A stretch of 64,000 bases of DNA from an uncultured Verrucomicrobia subdivision 3 bacterium (GCA_903850425.1 CAINLR010000177.1:1-64000), one strand, 5' to 3'; positions 27,033 through 36,082 are shown, counted from the first letter of the stretch. The notes: a model not told the origin generated them from the letters alone. Program-made: numbers and translations.

Positions 27033-27707
27033 ATGCGCGTCCTAGTTGTCGAAGACGAAAAGAAAACCGCCTCGTTCGTGCGCAAGGCACTGCAGGCCGA
27101 AGGATTCGCGGTGGACGTTTGCGACAATGGCGAGGCTGCGCTCGCGGCGGCGGCGGGCACGCCGTTCGACGGCATGGTGCTGGACATTATGCTGCCCGGG
27201 CGCGACGGCTTGAGCGTGCTGCGGCAACTCCGCGAGCGCGGAAATAAAACACCCGTGCTGCTGCTCTCGGCGCGCGGTGCCGTGAACGAACGCGTCGAGG
27301 GTCTTAATGCCGGGGCCGATGATTACCTGCCAAAACCGTTTGTCATCGCCGAGTTGGTGGCGCGGGTTCGCGCGCTGGGGCGACGCGGCGGTGAAGTGAA
27401 ACCCACGGTGCTGCGACTCGCGGATCTCACGCTCGACACGATCTCGCACCGCGCCCAGCGCGGCGGGAAAACCTTTGAGATGACCGCCCGTGAATTTCGC
27501 CTGCTGGAATTTCTGATGCGCTCGCCCGGCCGGATCTGCGGCCGCATGAGCATTATTGAAAAAGTGTGGGACTACGATTTCGATCCGGGCACCAACCTCG
27601 TGGACGTTTACATCAGGCGGCTGCGCGAAAAAATTGACGACGGCTTCGAACCAAAACTGCTGCACACTGTGCGCGGCATCGGTTATGTGCTCAAGGAGAC
27701 TCCATGA
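27033..27707 (+). CDS. OmpR-family response regulator
   Basis: A 224-residue regulator: a receiver domain (1-115; E7-D8-E9 pocket, phospho-acceptor Asp51 in VLDIMLPGRDG, Lys in YLPKPF) and a winged-helix OmpR/PhoB DNA-binding domain (about 125-223; FEMTAREFRLLEFLM, then NLVDVYIRRLREKID and TVRGIGYVLKE). The layout and neighbours (histidine kinase, then outer-membrane channel, adaptor and RND pump) match CusRS/CzcRS-like metal-response systems. It probably controls the efflux genes downstream. Confidence 0.92.
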   Translation: MRVLVVEDEKKTASFVRKALQAEGFAVDVCDNGEAALAAAAGTPFDGMVLDIMLPGRDGLSVLRQLRERGNKTPVLLLSARGAVNERVEGLNAGADDYLPKPFVIAELVARVRALGRRGGEVKPTVLRLADLTLDTISHRAQRGGKTFEMTAREFRLLEFLMRSPGRICGRMSIIEKVWDYDFDPGTNLVDVYIRRLREKIDDGFEPKLLHTVRGIGYVLKETP

Positions 27708-27717
27708 ATGGCGTTGT

Positions 27718-27908
27718 CTGCCCCGCACCCCGGCCCGCTCGCCTTCCGACGGGGTGCGGGGGAATTGGTTCCAGGCTCATCCAAAATTTCCCCGCTGGTT
27801 TTGACCGTTGGATTTTTCAAATGGGAGTTCAAGCCAGCTCGGACCTTCGCGACGTTCTCCCTCTCCGCTCCAGCGGCTGGAGGGGCGAGGGCCGGGGTGC
27901 GGTGAGGC
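27718..27908. repeat. short palindromic insertion-like segment between regulator and kinase genes
   Basis: This segment has related G/C-rich ends in opposite orientation. CCGCACCCCGGCCC occurs near 27722-27735, and its complement GGGCCGGGGTGCGG lies near 27889-27902. The right end also has an inner palindrome, CTCCAGC-G-GCTGGAG at 27868-27882, and a CCCTCTCC start. The design (pyrimidine-rich arm, hairpin, then GAGGGC..GGGGTG..GTGAGG) resembles the terminal repeats of the DUF559 cassette at 31432-31983. No gene lies within. It separates the two halves of a two-component operon. Confidence 0.5.
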
Positions 27909-27951
27909 CGGACTCGCCTCAAAACAGCAACTTCCCCAGCGCCATAATTTC

Positions 27952-29019
27952 ATGACCATCCGCACGCGCCTCACCCTTTGGTATGCGGTCGTTTTGGCCG
28001 CGTCGCTGCTGGTCATCGGAGTGGGCACTTACACGGAGATTGACGAACAACTGCGCCACGACCATCGCCGCGCAGCAGACGAACATGCCTTTGCGGAAAC
28101 CGGTGAGCTGCTATTTCAGGTCGGCCTGCCCGCGATCCTGCTGGGCTTGCTCGGCGGCTGGTGGATGACGCGACGCGCGCTGGTGCCGGTGGCGGCCCTG
28201 ACCAAAGCGGTGGAAAAAATTCATGATCATAATCTCTCGGCGCAGCTCCCGCGCACCGGCAATGGCGACGAACTCGATCGGCTCACGGAAGTGTTTAACG
28301 CCATGACTGCACGGTTGGACGGCTCATTCCAGCGCATCCGTGAATTCACCTTGCACGCTTCGCACGAATTAAAAACGCCACTCACCATTTTGCATGGCGA
28401 ACTCGAAACCGAGCTGGGCGAGGAAAATCTGCCAGCGCCGCAACGCGAACGCCTGGCCAGCCAGCTCGATGAAATCCAGCGGCTCGCCAAAATTGTGGAC
28501 GGCCTCACGTTGCTCACCAAGGCGGACGCGGGTCAGATCACGCTGCATTTTGCAGCGCTCCCGCTCGATGGAATTATCCGCGACGTGTTCGCCGACGCTC
28601 AGATGCTCGCCAAGTCCGCAGACATTTCCGTGACAATGGCGATTTGCGAGGCGGCCAATATTCGCGGCGACAAGCACCGGTTGCGGCAACTCCTGTTGAA
28701 CCTGGCCGACAACGCCATCAAATACAATCAGTCCGGCGGCACGGTGGAATTTTCGTTGCGTGCAAACGGCGCGGAGGCCGAATTGAAAATCACCAACACG
28801 GGCAAAGGCATTCCGCCGGACATGCTGCCGCGCCTGTTCGAGCGCTTTTTTCGCGGCGACGCCAGCCACAATTCTGCCGTGGACGGCTGCGGTCTTGGCT
28901 TGAGCATTGCCCAGTGGATTGTCCACGCGCACAATGGTCAGATCGAAATCACATCGCAGCCGGACCGGCTCACGACGGTCACCGTCCGGCTGCCCATTTC
29001 GTCTGACAGCACAACTTAG
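27952..29019 (+). CDS. sensor histidine kinase, CusS/heavy-metal-type
   Basis: I use ATG 27952, which gives an N-terminal basic T-I-R-T-R-L-T-L-W-Y before the first membrane helix (8-27); a longer frame reaches back into the palindromic repeat segment and looks artificial. The 355 residues continue with a very short periplasmic loop (28-52), a second membrane helix (about 57-73), a HAMP domain, a HisKA domain with phospho-acceptor His138 in HASHELKTPL, and a HATPase domain (N box LLLNLADNAIKYN, G1 TNTGKGIP, F box LFERFFRG, G2 GCGLGLSI). The loop is too small for a typical sensor fold, so it may sense through the membrane or a partner such as the upstream lipoproteins. It pairs with the regulator at 27033. 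Confidence 0.88.
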   Translation: MTIRTRLTLWYAVVLAASLLVIGVGTYTEIDEQLRHDHRRAADEHAFAETGELLFQVGLPAILLGLLGGWWMTRRALVPVAALTKAVEKIHDHNLSAQLPRTGNGDELDRLTEVFNAMTARLDGSFQRIREFTLHASHELKTPLTILHGELETELGEENLPAPQRERLASQLDEIQRLAKIVDGLTLLTKADAGQITLHFAALPLDGIIRDVFADAQMLAKSADISVTMAICEAANIRGDKHRLRQLLLNLADNAIKYNQSGGTVEFSLRANGAEAELKITNTGKGIPPDMLPRLFERFFRGDASHNSAVDGCGLGLSIAQWIVHAHNGQIEITSQPDRLTTVTVRLPISSDSTT

Positions 29020-30395
29020 TGAAACGCACCATCATCATTTTGAGCGGTTGTCTGCTCGCGGGCTGCGCGCATTTTGAATCGCAGCCGTTGGCGCCGGACA
29101 AATCCGCGGCGCAACTGGAATCGCGCCGGCTGGAAGACGCCGGGCTCAAACTTTTTCTTCAGACCAATTCGATCAGCAAACCAACCAACTGGCCGCTGCC
29201 GCAATGGGATTTGGATTCGCTCACGCTGGCAGCGTTTTATTTTCATCCCAGCCTCCAGGTCGCGCGGGCGCAATGGCGCGAGGCGTTGGCCGGAATCAAA
29301 ACTGCGGCCGGCCGGCCCAATCCCACCGTGACCGTCGGCCCGGGTTACGATTTCAGCGCCTTGTCCGGGGTGAACCCGTGGCTGCCGTTTGGTTCGATGG
29401 ATGTGCCGATCGAGACAGCTGGCAAACGTGGCAAGCGCATGTCCCAGGCGGGGAAACGGGCCGAGGTTGCGCGCCAGAATTTCTTCGTGGCTGCGTGGTC
29501 GGTTCGGGCCAACGTGCGCGCCAGTCTGGTGGAATTCATTGTCGCCCGCGATCGGACGGTGCTGGTGGAAACACAGTTCACCGCCCAGTCGGAAATTTCA
29601 CGACGACAAGAACAGCGCCTGGCCGCCGGGGACATTTCCCGCGCCGAGGTGAACGTTTCGCGCATCGCGCTGGGCCGGCTGCAACTGGAGCTGGGTGACG
29701 CGCAAGCCAGGCGCGCCGAAGCGCGGGCGCAGTTGGCTGCGTCCATCGGTGTCCCGGCCCGCGCGCTGGACGGGGTGAAATTAGCTTTCAGCTTGGCGGC
29801 AAGTGCGCCGCACGATTTGACCGACGCGGCTGCCCGTCGCCTCGCGTTGTGCGGTCGCGCGGATGTGCGCGCGGCGCTCGCGGATTACGCGGCGGCGGAA
29901 GCGGCGCTGCGATTGGAGATCGCCAAACAATATCCGGACCTGCATCTGAATCCCGGCTATCAATTTGATCAGGGCGAACACAAATGGACGCTTGGCTTCA
30001 CGTTCGAACTGCCGTTGCTCAACCAGAACCAGGGGCCGATCGCCGAAGCCAGGGCGCAACGCGAAGTGGCAGCCGCGAAATTTGTCGCACGGCAGGCGGA
30101 GATCATCGGGGAGATTGACCGCGCCGTGGCGCAGTTTCGAGTCGCCAACGCGCAGCTGAAATCGAGCGGCGATTTTTACCGGGCCGCGGAACAACAGCAA
30201 CAGGCAGTGCGCGCGGGGCTCCAAGCCGGCGCCACCGATCACTTGGATTTGCTCAGCGGACAAATTGAATTTGCCGCCGCCGCGCTCGTTCGGCTGGAGG
30301 CCGAAACAAAATGGCAAACCGCCATTGGCGCACTTGAAAACGCGCTGCAACGTCCGACCGATTCCCTCGCCGCCTTGGATTCCAGCCAACCATGA
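29019..30395 (+). CDS. outer-membrane efflux lipoprotein, TolC/CusC-like
   Basis: The start is GTG 29019, overlapping the last base of the kinase stop. The 458-residue protein has a lipobox (LSGCLLAGC) and the long helical repeats of the outer-membrane efflux protein family, once per half: LTLAAFYFHPSLQVARAQW with A-G-R-P-N-P-T-V-T-V-G-P-G-Y in the first, and RLALCGRADVRAALADYAAA with Y-P-D-L-H-L-N-P-G-Y-Q-F in the second. It should form the trimeric outer-membrane duct of the RND pump encoded downstream. It overlaps the adaptor gene by 4 bases. Confidence 0.87.
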   Translation: MKRTIIILSGCLLAGCAHFESQPLAPDKSAAQLESRRLEDAGLKLFLQTNSISKPTNWPLPQWDLDSLTLAAFYFHPSLQVARAQWREALAGIKTAAGRPNPTVTVGPGYDFSALSGVNPWLPFGSMDVPIETAGKRGKRMSQAGKRAEVARQNFFVAAWSVRANVRASLVEFIVARDRTVLVETQFTAQSEISRRQEQRLAAGDISRAEVNVSRIALGRLQLELGDAQARRAEARAQLAASIGVPARALDGVKLAFSLAASAPHDLTDAAARRLALCGRADVRAALADYAAAEAALRLEIAKQYPDLHLNPGYQFDQGEHKWTLGFTFELPLLNQNQGPIAEARAQREVAAAKFVARQAEIIGEIDRAVAQFRVANAQLKSSGDFYRAAEQQQQAVRAGLQAGATDHLDLLSGQIEFAAAALVRLEAETKWQTAIGALENALQRPTDSLAALDSSQP

Positions 30396-31354
30396 AAAGA
30401 AATTTTCTCACAACTGTTGCCGCCTTCGCGCTGGTTCTGGCGCTGGCCGGCTGCGCCAAATCTGCGGATGAAAAGGTGAAGGCCGACGAGAAACCTTCGG
30501 CAGCCGCCGAACCAGGCGTGAAGCTGGAGGCCGAAACGCAAACGCGCCTCGGGCTCGCCACCACCAATCTCCCCGCCGCCGAATGGACTCCGGAAATCAA
30601 GGGGTTTGGGCGGGTCGTGGATGCCGCCAGCCTCGCGGCGGCGGTGGGCGAATTTGCGGCCGCGCGGTCAGCGCTGGAGGTTTCCACCAAGGAACTGGCG
30701 CGGGTGAAGACGCTGACCGGGCAAGGCAACGCGTCGGACCGGGCCCTGCAAACGGCCGACGCGGCCATGAATCACGACCAGTTGGCTTTTGTCGCCGCCC
30801 GGGCAAAATTGGAAATGAACTGGGGCAAGCGGCTCGCGGAAAATCCGGCGGACATGCTCCAGCGGTTGGAGGATGGTCAAAGCGCTTTGGTGCGAATTGA
30901 TTTGGCGGCTGGCGAGCAGTTGCCATCACCCGGCGCGGCGCGCATCGCTCCGCTCAACCAGGCGGCGACCGTTGTCACCGCCGAATTTTTCGACGCCACG
31001 GCGGGAGTTGATCCGCAGACGCAGTCGCAGAGTTTTCTGTTCGTCGCCAAGTCCGGCGCGCTCACGCCCGGCGCGGCCGTCACGGGTTTGCTAAAGACTT
31101 CCGGCGCGTCCATCAGCGGCGTGGTCGTGCCGGCGTCGGCGGTGCTGCGCCACGAAGGCAAAGGCTGGATTTATGTGCAGACGGAAACCAACCGGTTTGC
31201 GCGGACGGAAATTCCGCTCGACCGCTTGACGGACGGCGGCTGGTTTGTTTCGGAAAATGTCTGGGCGACGAACCGTATCGTCATCAACGGTGCACAGACG
31301 CTTTTGTCCGCCGAACTGGGCGGCGGCGGTTTCAACACGGGCAATCGCGACTAG
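30392..31354 (+). CDS. efflux RND transporter periplasmic adaptor (lipoprotein)
   Basis: A 320-residue protein with a lipoprotein signal (FALVLALAGC). Residues about 45-75 hold the strand R-L-G-L-A-T-T-N-L-P that opens CusB/HlyD-type adaptors, then an alpha hairpin (about 88-150, R-V-K-T-L-T-G-Q-G-N-A-S-D-R-A-L) and a beta-barrel/membrane-proximal part ending in VVVPASAVLRHEGKGWIYVQ and VINGAQTLLSAEL. It links the pump to the outer-membrane duct. It is short for the family, and a distinct lipoyl half is hard to see. The pump gene should follow directly but is 720 bases away because the DUF559 cassette lies between. Confidence 0.82.
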   Translation: MKRNFLTTVAAFALVLALAGCAKSADEKVKADEKPSAAAEPGVKLEAETQTRLGLATTNLPAAEWTPEIKGFGRVVDAASLAAAVGEFAAARSALEVSTKELARVKTLTGQGNASDRALQTADAAMNHDQLAFVAARAKLEMNWGKRLAENPADMLQRLEDGQSALVRIDLAAGEQLPSPGAARIAPLNQAATVVTAEFFDATAGVDPQTQSQSFLFVAKSGALTPGAAVTGLLKTSGASISGVVVPASAVLRHEGKGWIYVQTETNRFARTEIPLDRLTDGGWFVSENVWATNRIVINGAQTLLSAELGGGGFNTGNRD

Positions 31355-31431
31355 CAGGTGATTTATTGATGGCATGAACTTCGATTTTTCAAACGGCAAT
31401 CGGATTTTTCAGCGGCGCACGCTGGCCGTCC

Positions 31432-31471
31432 CCTCTCCCCTCAACGGGGAGAGGGCTAGGGTGAGGGGTGG
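31432..31471 (+). repeat. left inverted repeat of DUF559 cassette
   Basis: Forty bases. The first part forms a hairpin: CCTCTCCCC pairs with GGGGAGAGG around a TCAAC loop, followed by a G-rich arm AGGGTGAGGGGTGG. The TA of CTAGGG at 31456-31460 supplies the stop codon of the DUF559 gene; the right copy has CC there. Confidence 0.8.
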
Positions 31472-31890
31472 TCAGGTGTTGGAGGTTCCCATTTCTTCAA
31501 GTGTGTCGGCAGGCGAGTTGGTATTTCCGGCAGAACATTATCCTGATGCGGCGCGCGTGACTGCAAGTCCGCCCAAATCGGTTCGCGCACGAACCGAACA
31601 TCCTGCAATTGCGAATTCCAAAACCGCCGCGTCTGGATGTTTCGCGATTTCAAATACTCTTCCCGCAGTTTGTCGTGCGCTTGTTGCTCCGGAAATCCGT
31701 GCTGGCCGCCGTCCAGTTCGAGGTTGTAGCGCGCCTCGGCACAGAAAAAATCCAGATAGGATGCGCCGACTTGGTGCTGACGCAGAAAATTGTAGGCAGA
31801 GAAACGACGGTCGCGGAGAATCGCCCACAGCTTTTTTTCCGCCCAAGTGGATTTCTTCCGCAGGGCGCGGGACAGGGAAACCGGATTCAT
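31456..31890 (-). CDS. DUF559 (Vsr-like fold) endonuclease-domain protein
   Basis: A 144-residue protein with the DUF559 pattern: LRKKSTWAEKKLWAILRDRR (about 10-29, with the conserved A-E), FLRQHQVGASYLDFFCAEA (about 36-54) and YNLELDGGQHGFPEQQ (about 55-70). The D of Y-L-D-F and the E of L-E-L-D-G-G-Q-H are the presumed PD-(D/E)xK-type metal ligands, as in very-short-patch-repair endonucleases. The nuclease activity of this family is predicted from fold. The last residues (PDHPSP) and the stop are encoded by the left inverted repeat, so gene and repeat are one unit. It is transcribed against the efflux operon. Confidence 0.8.
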   Translation of the reverse strand: MNPVSLSRALRKKSTWAEKKLWAILRDRRFSAYNFLRQHQVGASYLDFFCAEARYNLELDGGQHGFPEQQAHDKLREEYLKSRNIQTRRFWNSQLQDVRFVREPIWADLQSRAPHQDNVLPEIPTRLPTHLKKWEPPTPDHPSP

Positions 31891-31943
31891 TACGGAATGA
31901 TTTAACGGGCCGGCGGTTTCAATTCAAGCGTTGCTTTTTATTC

Positions 31944-31983
31944 CCACCCCTCACCCTGGCCCTCTCCCCGTTGAGGGGAGAGG
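31944..31983 (-). repeat. right inverted repeat of DUF559 cassette
   Basis: The reverse complement of 31944-31983 equals 31432-31471 except at one base (GGGCCAGGG instead of GGGCTAGGG). It contains the same CCTCTCCCC/GGGGAGAGG hairpin. Confidence 0.8.
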
Positions 31984-32074
31984 AATTGGCTTTGGATGAC
32001 TCGCTGATTACGAGCGTCTCGATGCCTGTGACCGTGGCATCCACGCGAATGTTTTCTGGCAATTACTTTGCATC

Positions 32075-35000
32075 ATGCTGAGGCAACTCGTTGAAAATTC
32101 CCTGCGGTTGCGCGGCGTGGTCATCACGCTGGCGATTGCGCTCATTGTTTACGGGCTGTTTGTCACGTCGCGGGCCAAGCTGGATGTCTTCCCGGAATTC
32201 GTCCAGCCGCAGGCCACGGTGCAGACGGAAGCGCCGGGTCTCGCGCCGGAACAAGTGGAAACACTCGTCACGCGGCCGGTCGAAAATGCCTTGAACGGCG
32301 CGGGCAATCTGGATTCCATCCGCTCCGAATCCATTCAAGGCTTGTCCGTCGTCACGGCGGTGTTCAAGGAAGGCACGGATATTTATCTCGCGCGACAGAT
32401 GCTCGCCGAACGGCTCGCGCAACTGGCGGGCGATCTGCCTGCCGGCGTGCAATCGCCGAAGATGGAGCCGCTCACGTCCTCGACGATGGATCTGCTGAAG
32501 TTCGGCTTGATCTCGGAGAAGTTGTCGCCGATGGAGCTGCGGACCTTTGCGGAGTGGACGGTGCGCCCGCGCATGTTGTCGGTGCAAGGCGTGGCGGCGG
32601 TGAAAGTTTTCGGCGGTGAAGTGCGGCAGTTGCAAATTCAAGTGAAGCCGGAACGACTGCTCGCGTTTGGAATTTCCATCTCCGACGTATTGAATGCCGC
32701 GCGCGAGGCGACCGGCGTGCGCGGCGCGGGCTTTGTGGAAACGGCGGCGCAGCGAATCGTGTTGCAGACCGAAGGCCAGTCGCTCACCGCAGAATTTCTC
32801 GGCGAAGTCGTCGTAACCCAGCGCGACGGACGCAGCGTGCGCTTAAAGGACGTGGCGAACGTCGTTGCGAGCGCCGAACCGAAATTTGGCGATGCGATCA
32901 TCAACGGCAAACCGGGCGTGCTGATGACCACGTCGAGTCAATACGGTGCCAACACGATGGAAGTGACGCTGGACCTGGAGCGCGCGTTGGAGGAAATGAA
33001 GCCGGTGTTTGCGGCGGAGAACATTGCGTTCGTTCCCGCGCTGCACCGGCCGGCGACGTTCATCGAACACGCGCTCCACAACATGAAATGGTCGCTGCTG
33101 CTCGGCGCGTTGTTCGTGGCCGTGGTGCTGTTTTTGTTTTTGCTCGACCTGCGCACGGCCTTGATTGCGTTCCTCGCGATCCCGCTGTCGTTGCTGGCGG
33201 CGATCATCGTGCTCGACCATTTTGGCGTGACGCTCAATACGATGACGCTCGGCGGACTCGCCGCCGTGCTGGGCGTGGTGGTGGATGACGCGATCATCAA
33301 CGTCGAAAACATTCTGCGCCGGCTCCGGGAAAATTCTGCGCGACTTTCGCCGCGCCCGTTACTCGCAGTGATTCTCGCTGCCTCGCTCGAAGTGCGCAGC
33401 GCGGTGGTCTATGCCACCTTCATCGTCGCGCTCGTTTTCCTGCCGGTGTTGACCATGAGCGGTCTGCAAGGACGATTCTTCGCGCCGCTAGGTGTCGCTT
33501 TCATACTCGCCAATCTCGCCTCGCTTGTCGTCGCGCTAACAGTGACGCCAACGCTTTGTTACACCTTGCTGTCGCGTTCTGGACCGCATGAAGAGCCGGC
33601 TTATTTGCGGCGGCTGAAACAAGTTCATCAACGGACTTTGCAGCGCGTGAGCCGGTGGCCGAAAACGATCATCGCGATTGTGCTGGCCTTGTTCATTGCG
33701 GCCCTGACGACGCTGCCGTATTTCGGCGGCGAGCTTTTGCCGGATTTTCGCGAAGGTCACTTTGTCGTGGGCATCACGATGGCCCCGGGCACTTCCTTGA
33801 CCGAAATGAAACGGCTCGGCACGCAGATTTCGGTGGAACTGCTGAAAAATCCGAATCTTCAAAGCGTCGAGGAACAAATCGGGCGCGCGGAGGGCGGCGA
33901 AGACACTTGGGGCACGCATCGCGGCGAAATGCACATCGAGCTGAAACCCACGGGCGGCGAGGCCCAGGAAAAAGTGCAGGAAGAAATTCGCGACACGATG
34001 GCGAAATTTCCCGGGGTCCAAAGCGAGGTGCTGACCTTCCTGGGCGATCGCATCGGCGAAACCATTGCCGGCGAAACGGCGCAAGTGGTCGTGAATATTT
34101 TTGGCGATGATCTGGATGTGCTGGATGCCAAAGCAAAGGAAGTCGCGGCCGCCTTGAACCAGGTTCCTGGCGCAGCGGACGTGCAGGTTTCCGCGCCGCC
34201 CGGCGCGCCGAGCATGATGGTGCAGTTGCGGCCCGAACGGCTGACGCAATTTGGTTTTCGCCCGGTGGAAGTGCTCGCAGCGGTGCAGACCGCGTATCAA
34301 GGCGAGGTCGTGGCGCAGACTTACGAAGGCGACAAAGTTTTTAACGTCGCCGTGATCTTGGAGCCATCAGCGCGGCAGCAGCCGGAAACCGTCGGCGACC
34401 TGCTCGTCAGCAATGCGCAAGGCCGGCAGATGCCCTTGAAGCAATTGGCGAATGTGTTTCTGACGACCGGACGCTTCGCCATTTTGCACGACGGCGCGCG
34501 GCGGCGGCAGACGATCACCTGCAATCCGGCGGGGCGCGACGTGGCGTCGTTTGTGGCTGACGCAAAAAAACAGATCGCGACGCAGGTGCAATTTCCGGCG
34601 GGTGTTTATGCGGTGTTCAGCGGCGCGGCGGAAGAACAGAAAGAGGCCCAGCGGGAATTACTGCTGCATTCGCTCGTGGCGGCGGCGGGCGTGATTTTGC
34701 TGCTCGCCATGGTTTTTCGCAAAGCCAGCCATCTATTGCTTGTGCTGGCAAACCTGCCGTTTGCATTGGTCGGGGGCGTGCTGGCGATTTTTCTCGTTGG
34801 TTATTTTGGTGAGGCCGGGCGCGGCTCACTCTCACTCGGAACCCTCGTCGGCTTCGTCACGTTGTTCGGCATCACGATGCGGAATTCCATCATGATGATT
34901 TCGCATTTCGAACATTTGGTGAACGAAGAAGGGCTGCCGTGGGGTCTCGAAACCGCAACGCGCGGTGCCACCGAACGGCTGGTGCCGATTTTGATGACCG

Positions 35001-35200
35001 CGCTCGTCACGGGGCTCGGTTTGCTTCCTTTGGCCATCGGTAGCGGCGAAGCGGGCCGCGAAATCGAAGGCCCGATGGCGATCGTGATTCTGGGCGGACT
35101 GGTGACCTCGACGCTGTTGAACCTGCTCGTGCTGCCGACGCTGGCGCTGCGCTATGGAGAGTTTGGTGAAGCCAGCGGCGCAAAAACTCGCCCCACTTGA
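32075..35200 (+). CDS. efflux RND transporter permease, CusA/CzcA-like
   Basis: A 1041-residue pump of usual family length. It starts with LRLRGVVITLAIALIVYGLF (first membrane helix), has two large periplasmic loops (about 35-335 and 540-835) and two sets of membrane helices (about 336-535 and 850-1030), including GVVVDDAIINVENILRRLRE (about 405-425) with the acidic residues of the proton relay. VFPEFVQPQATVQTEAPG fits the heavy-metal-efflux subfamily. It should export cations or small molecules using the proton gradient, together with the adaptor and duct upstream. The substrate cannot be read from the sequence. The DUF559 cassette precedes it, so its expression may depend on read-through. 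Confidence 0.9.
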   Translation: MLRQLVENSLRLRGVVITLAIALIVYGLFVTSRAKLDVFPEFVQPQATVQTEAPGLAPEQVETLVTRPVENALNGAGNLDSIRSESIQGLSVVTAVFKEGTDIYLARQMLAERLAQLAGDLPAGVQSPKMEPLTSSTMDLLKFGLISEKLSPMELRTFAEWTVRPRMLSVQGVAAVKVFGGEVRQLQIQVKPERLLAFGISISDVLNAAREATGVRGAGFVETAAQRIVLQTEGQSLTAEFLGEVVVTQRDGRSVRLKDVANVVASAEPKFGDAIINGKPGVLMTTSSQYGANTMEVTLDLERALEEMKPVFAAENIAFVPALHRPATFIEHALHNMKWSLLLGALFVAVVLFLFLLDLRTALIAFLAIPLSLLAAIIVLDHFGVTLNTMTLGGLAAVLGVVVDDAIINVENILRRLRENSARLSPRPLLAVILAASLEVRSAVVYATFIVALVFLPVLTMSGLQGRFFAPLGVAFILANLASLVVALTVTPTLCYTLLSRSGPHEEPAYLRRLKQVHQRTLQRVSRWPKTIIAIVLALFIAALTTLPYFGGELLPDFREGHFVVGITMAPGTSLTEMKRLGTQISVELLKNPNLQSVEEQIGRAEGGEDTWGTHRGEMHIELKPTGGEAQEKVQEEIRDTMAKFPGVQSEVLTFLGDRIGETIAGETAQVVVNIFGDDLDVLDAKAKEVAAALNQVPGAADVQVSAPPGAPSMMVQLRPERLTQFGFRPVEVLAAVQTAYQGEVVAQTYEGDKVFNVAVILEPSARQQPETVGDLLVSNAQGRQMPLKQLANVFLTTGRFAILHDGARRRQTITCNPAGRDVASFVADAKKQIATQVQFPAGVYAVFSGAAEEQKEAQRELLLHSLVAAAGVILLLAMVFRKASHLLLVLANLPFALVGGVLAIFLVGYFGEAGRGSLSLGTLVGFVTLFGITMRNSIMMISHFEHLVNEEGLPWGLETATRGATERLVPILMTALVTGLGLLPLAIGSGEAGREIEGPMAIVILGGLVTSTLLNLLVLPTLALRYGEFGEASGAKTRPT

Positions 35201-35212
35201 GCTAGGCGCACG

Positions 35213-36082
35213 CTACGGCCCGAGCACGAGTTCGCCGAATCCCAGAACGACGGGATTCAAGTCAGCCAGCGTCACGGGCTGGCCATTGGTCCGGAAAATT
35301 CCGGCCGGAACTTTTGCCTTTTCAATCACCGCGAGCGCCCGCAACCGGCGTTTTTCTGCCGTAGAAATGGCCGGAGATTGCGCCGTCAATTTACCGCTCT
35401 TGAGCACCGCGATATCGTTGGTGGTGAAGCTCGCGCCGTAATGGTTGAGCACGTCCACGAAGGCTTCCTTCTTGCGTGTGCCATCGGTCAATTGCAGTGA
35501 GGCGACGCGTTTGAGGCCGATCCGGGCGCGCAGCTCGGCGAGCAGATCGTGAAGGTCGGGACTCGCTTCCACTTTCGACAACTCCAAATCGAACGCATCA
35601 AGATGCTCCCGCGACTTCACCAGTTGCGCCTCGTCGAGCGCCGTTGTCTGGCTGTGTTCCCACCACCAAATGATCGGCTCGGCCAGCGTCTTGAGGGCTT
35701 TGTCGCGATCGGCCTTAAGTTCGGTGGCGTCCGCAAACGCCGTGCGCGCCAATTCGTATTCACCGTGGACGATCAGCAGCATGGCCTGCCGCACACGCAG
35801 GGCGCTGGTGGCGACTTTCTGATCCGGGTGCGCGGCGATGAAGTCATCAATTTTTTTCGATACCACCGCCGGGTCGGATGGTTTATTGGCGCCGACCGGA
35901 TCGCCGCCCAGGTCAATGTCCGGAAGCTGCGCCGCGAACATCGCGGCGTTGGATTCGGCCACAATGGATTTGACTTGGTTGCTGGTGGCGCAGCCTGCAA
36001 ACAAGGCGGCCACGAGAACGGTCACGACCAGCCAGGCGGCGGCGCGACGAACGGTGGGGCGAAACAGTTGGAGAATTTTCAT
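35213..36082 (-). CDS. uncharacterised lipoprotein with helical repeats
   Basis: A 289-residue protein with a lipoprotein signal (WLVVTVLVAALFAGC). The mature part looks TPR-like in places (about 75-120: DDFIAAHPDQKVATSALRVR then A-M-L-L-I-V-H-G-E-Y-E-L-A-R-T-A-F) and helical elsewhere. No catalytic motif is visible. It is the last gene of a three-gene minus-strand operon, 22 bases after the helical-repeat protein gene, and converges with the RND pump gene 12 bases away. Function unknown; probably an envelope partner of the two other products. Confidence 0.7.
   Translation of the reverse strand: MKILQLFRPTVRRAAAWLVVTVLVAALFAGCATSNQVKSIVAESNAAMFAAQLPDIDLGGDPVGANKPSDPAVVSKKIDDFIAAHPDQKVATSALRVRQAMLLIVHGEYELARTAFADATELKADRDKALKTLAEPIIWWWEHSQTTALDEAQLVKSREHLDAFDLELSKVEASPDLHDLLAELRARIGLKRVASLQLTDGTRKKEAFVDVLNHYGASFTTNDIAVLKSGKLTAQSPAISTAEKRRLRALAVIEKAKVPAGIFRTNGQPVTLADLNPVVLGFGELVLGP

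Larger units (their letters stand above)
31432..31983. mobile_element. 552-base DUF559 cassette with 40-base inverted ends
   Basis: Two 40-base copies of a palindromic repeat, identical at 39 positions and facing opposite ways, bound a segment that holds a single gene for a DUF559 endonuclease on the minus strand. It lies between the adaptor and pump genes of an efflux operon, which are normally adjacent or overlapping, so it appears to have inserted there. No transposase is present. The repeated, structured ends recall REP/RAYT-type partnerships, with the endonuclease as candidate mobilising enzyme; this is inference. Confidence 0.65.

Noticed and set aside
31374-32081. A 235-codon + strand frame spanning the DUF559 cassette
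   Set aside because: It reads through both inverted repeats and is antisense to the DUF559 gene, which has clear motifs.
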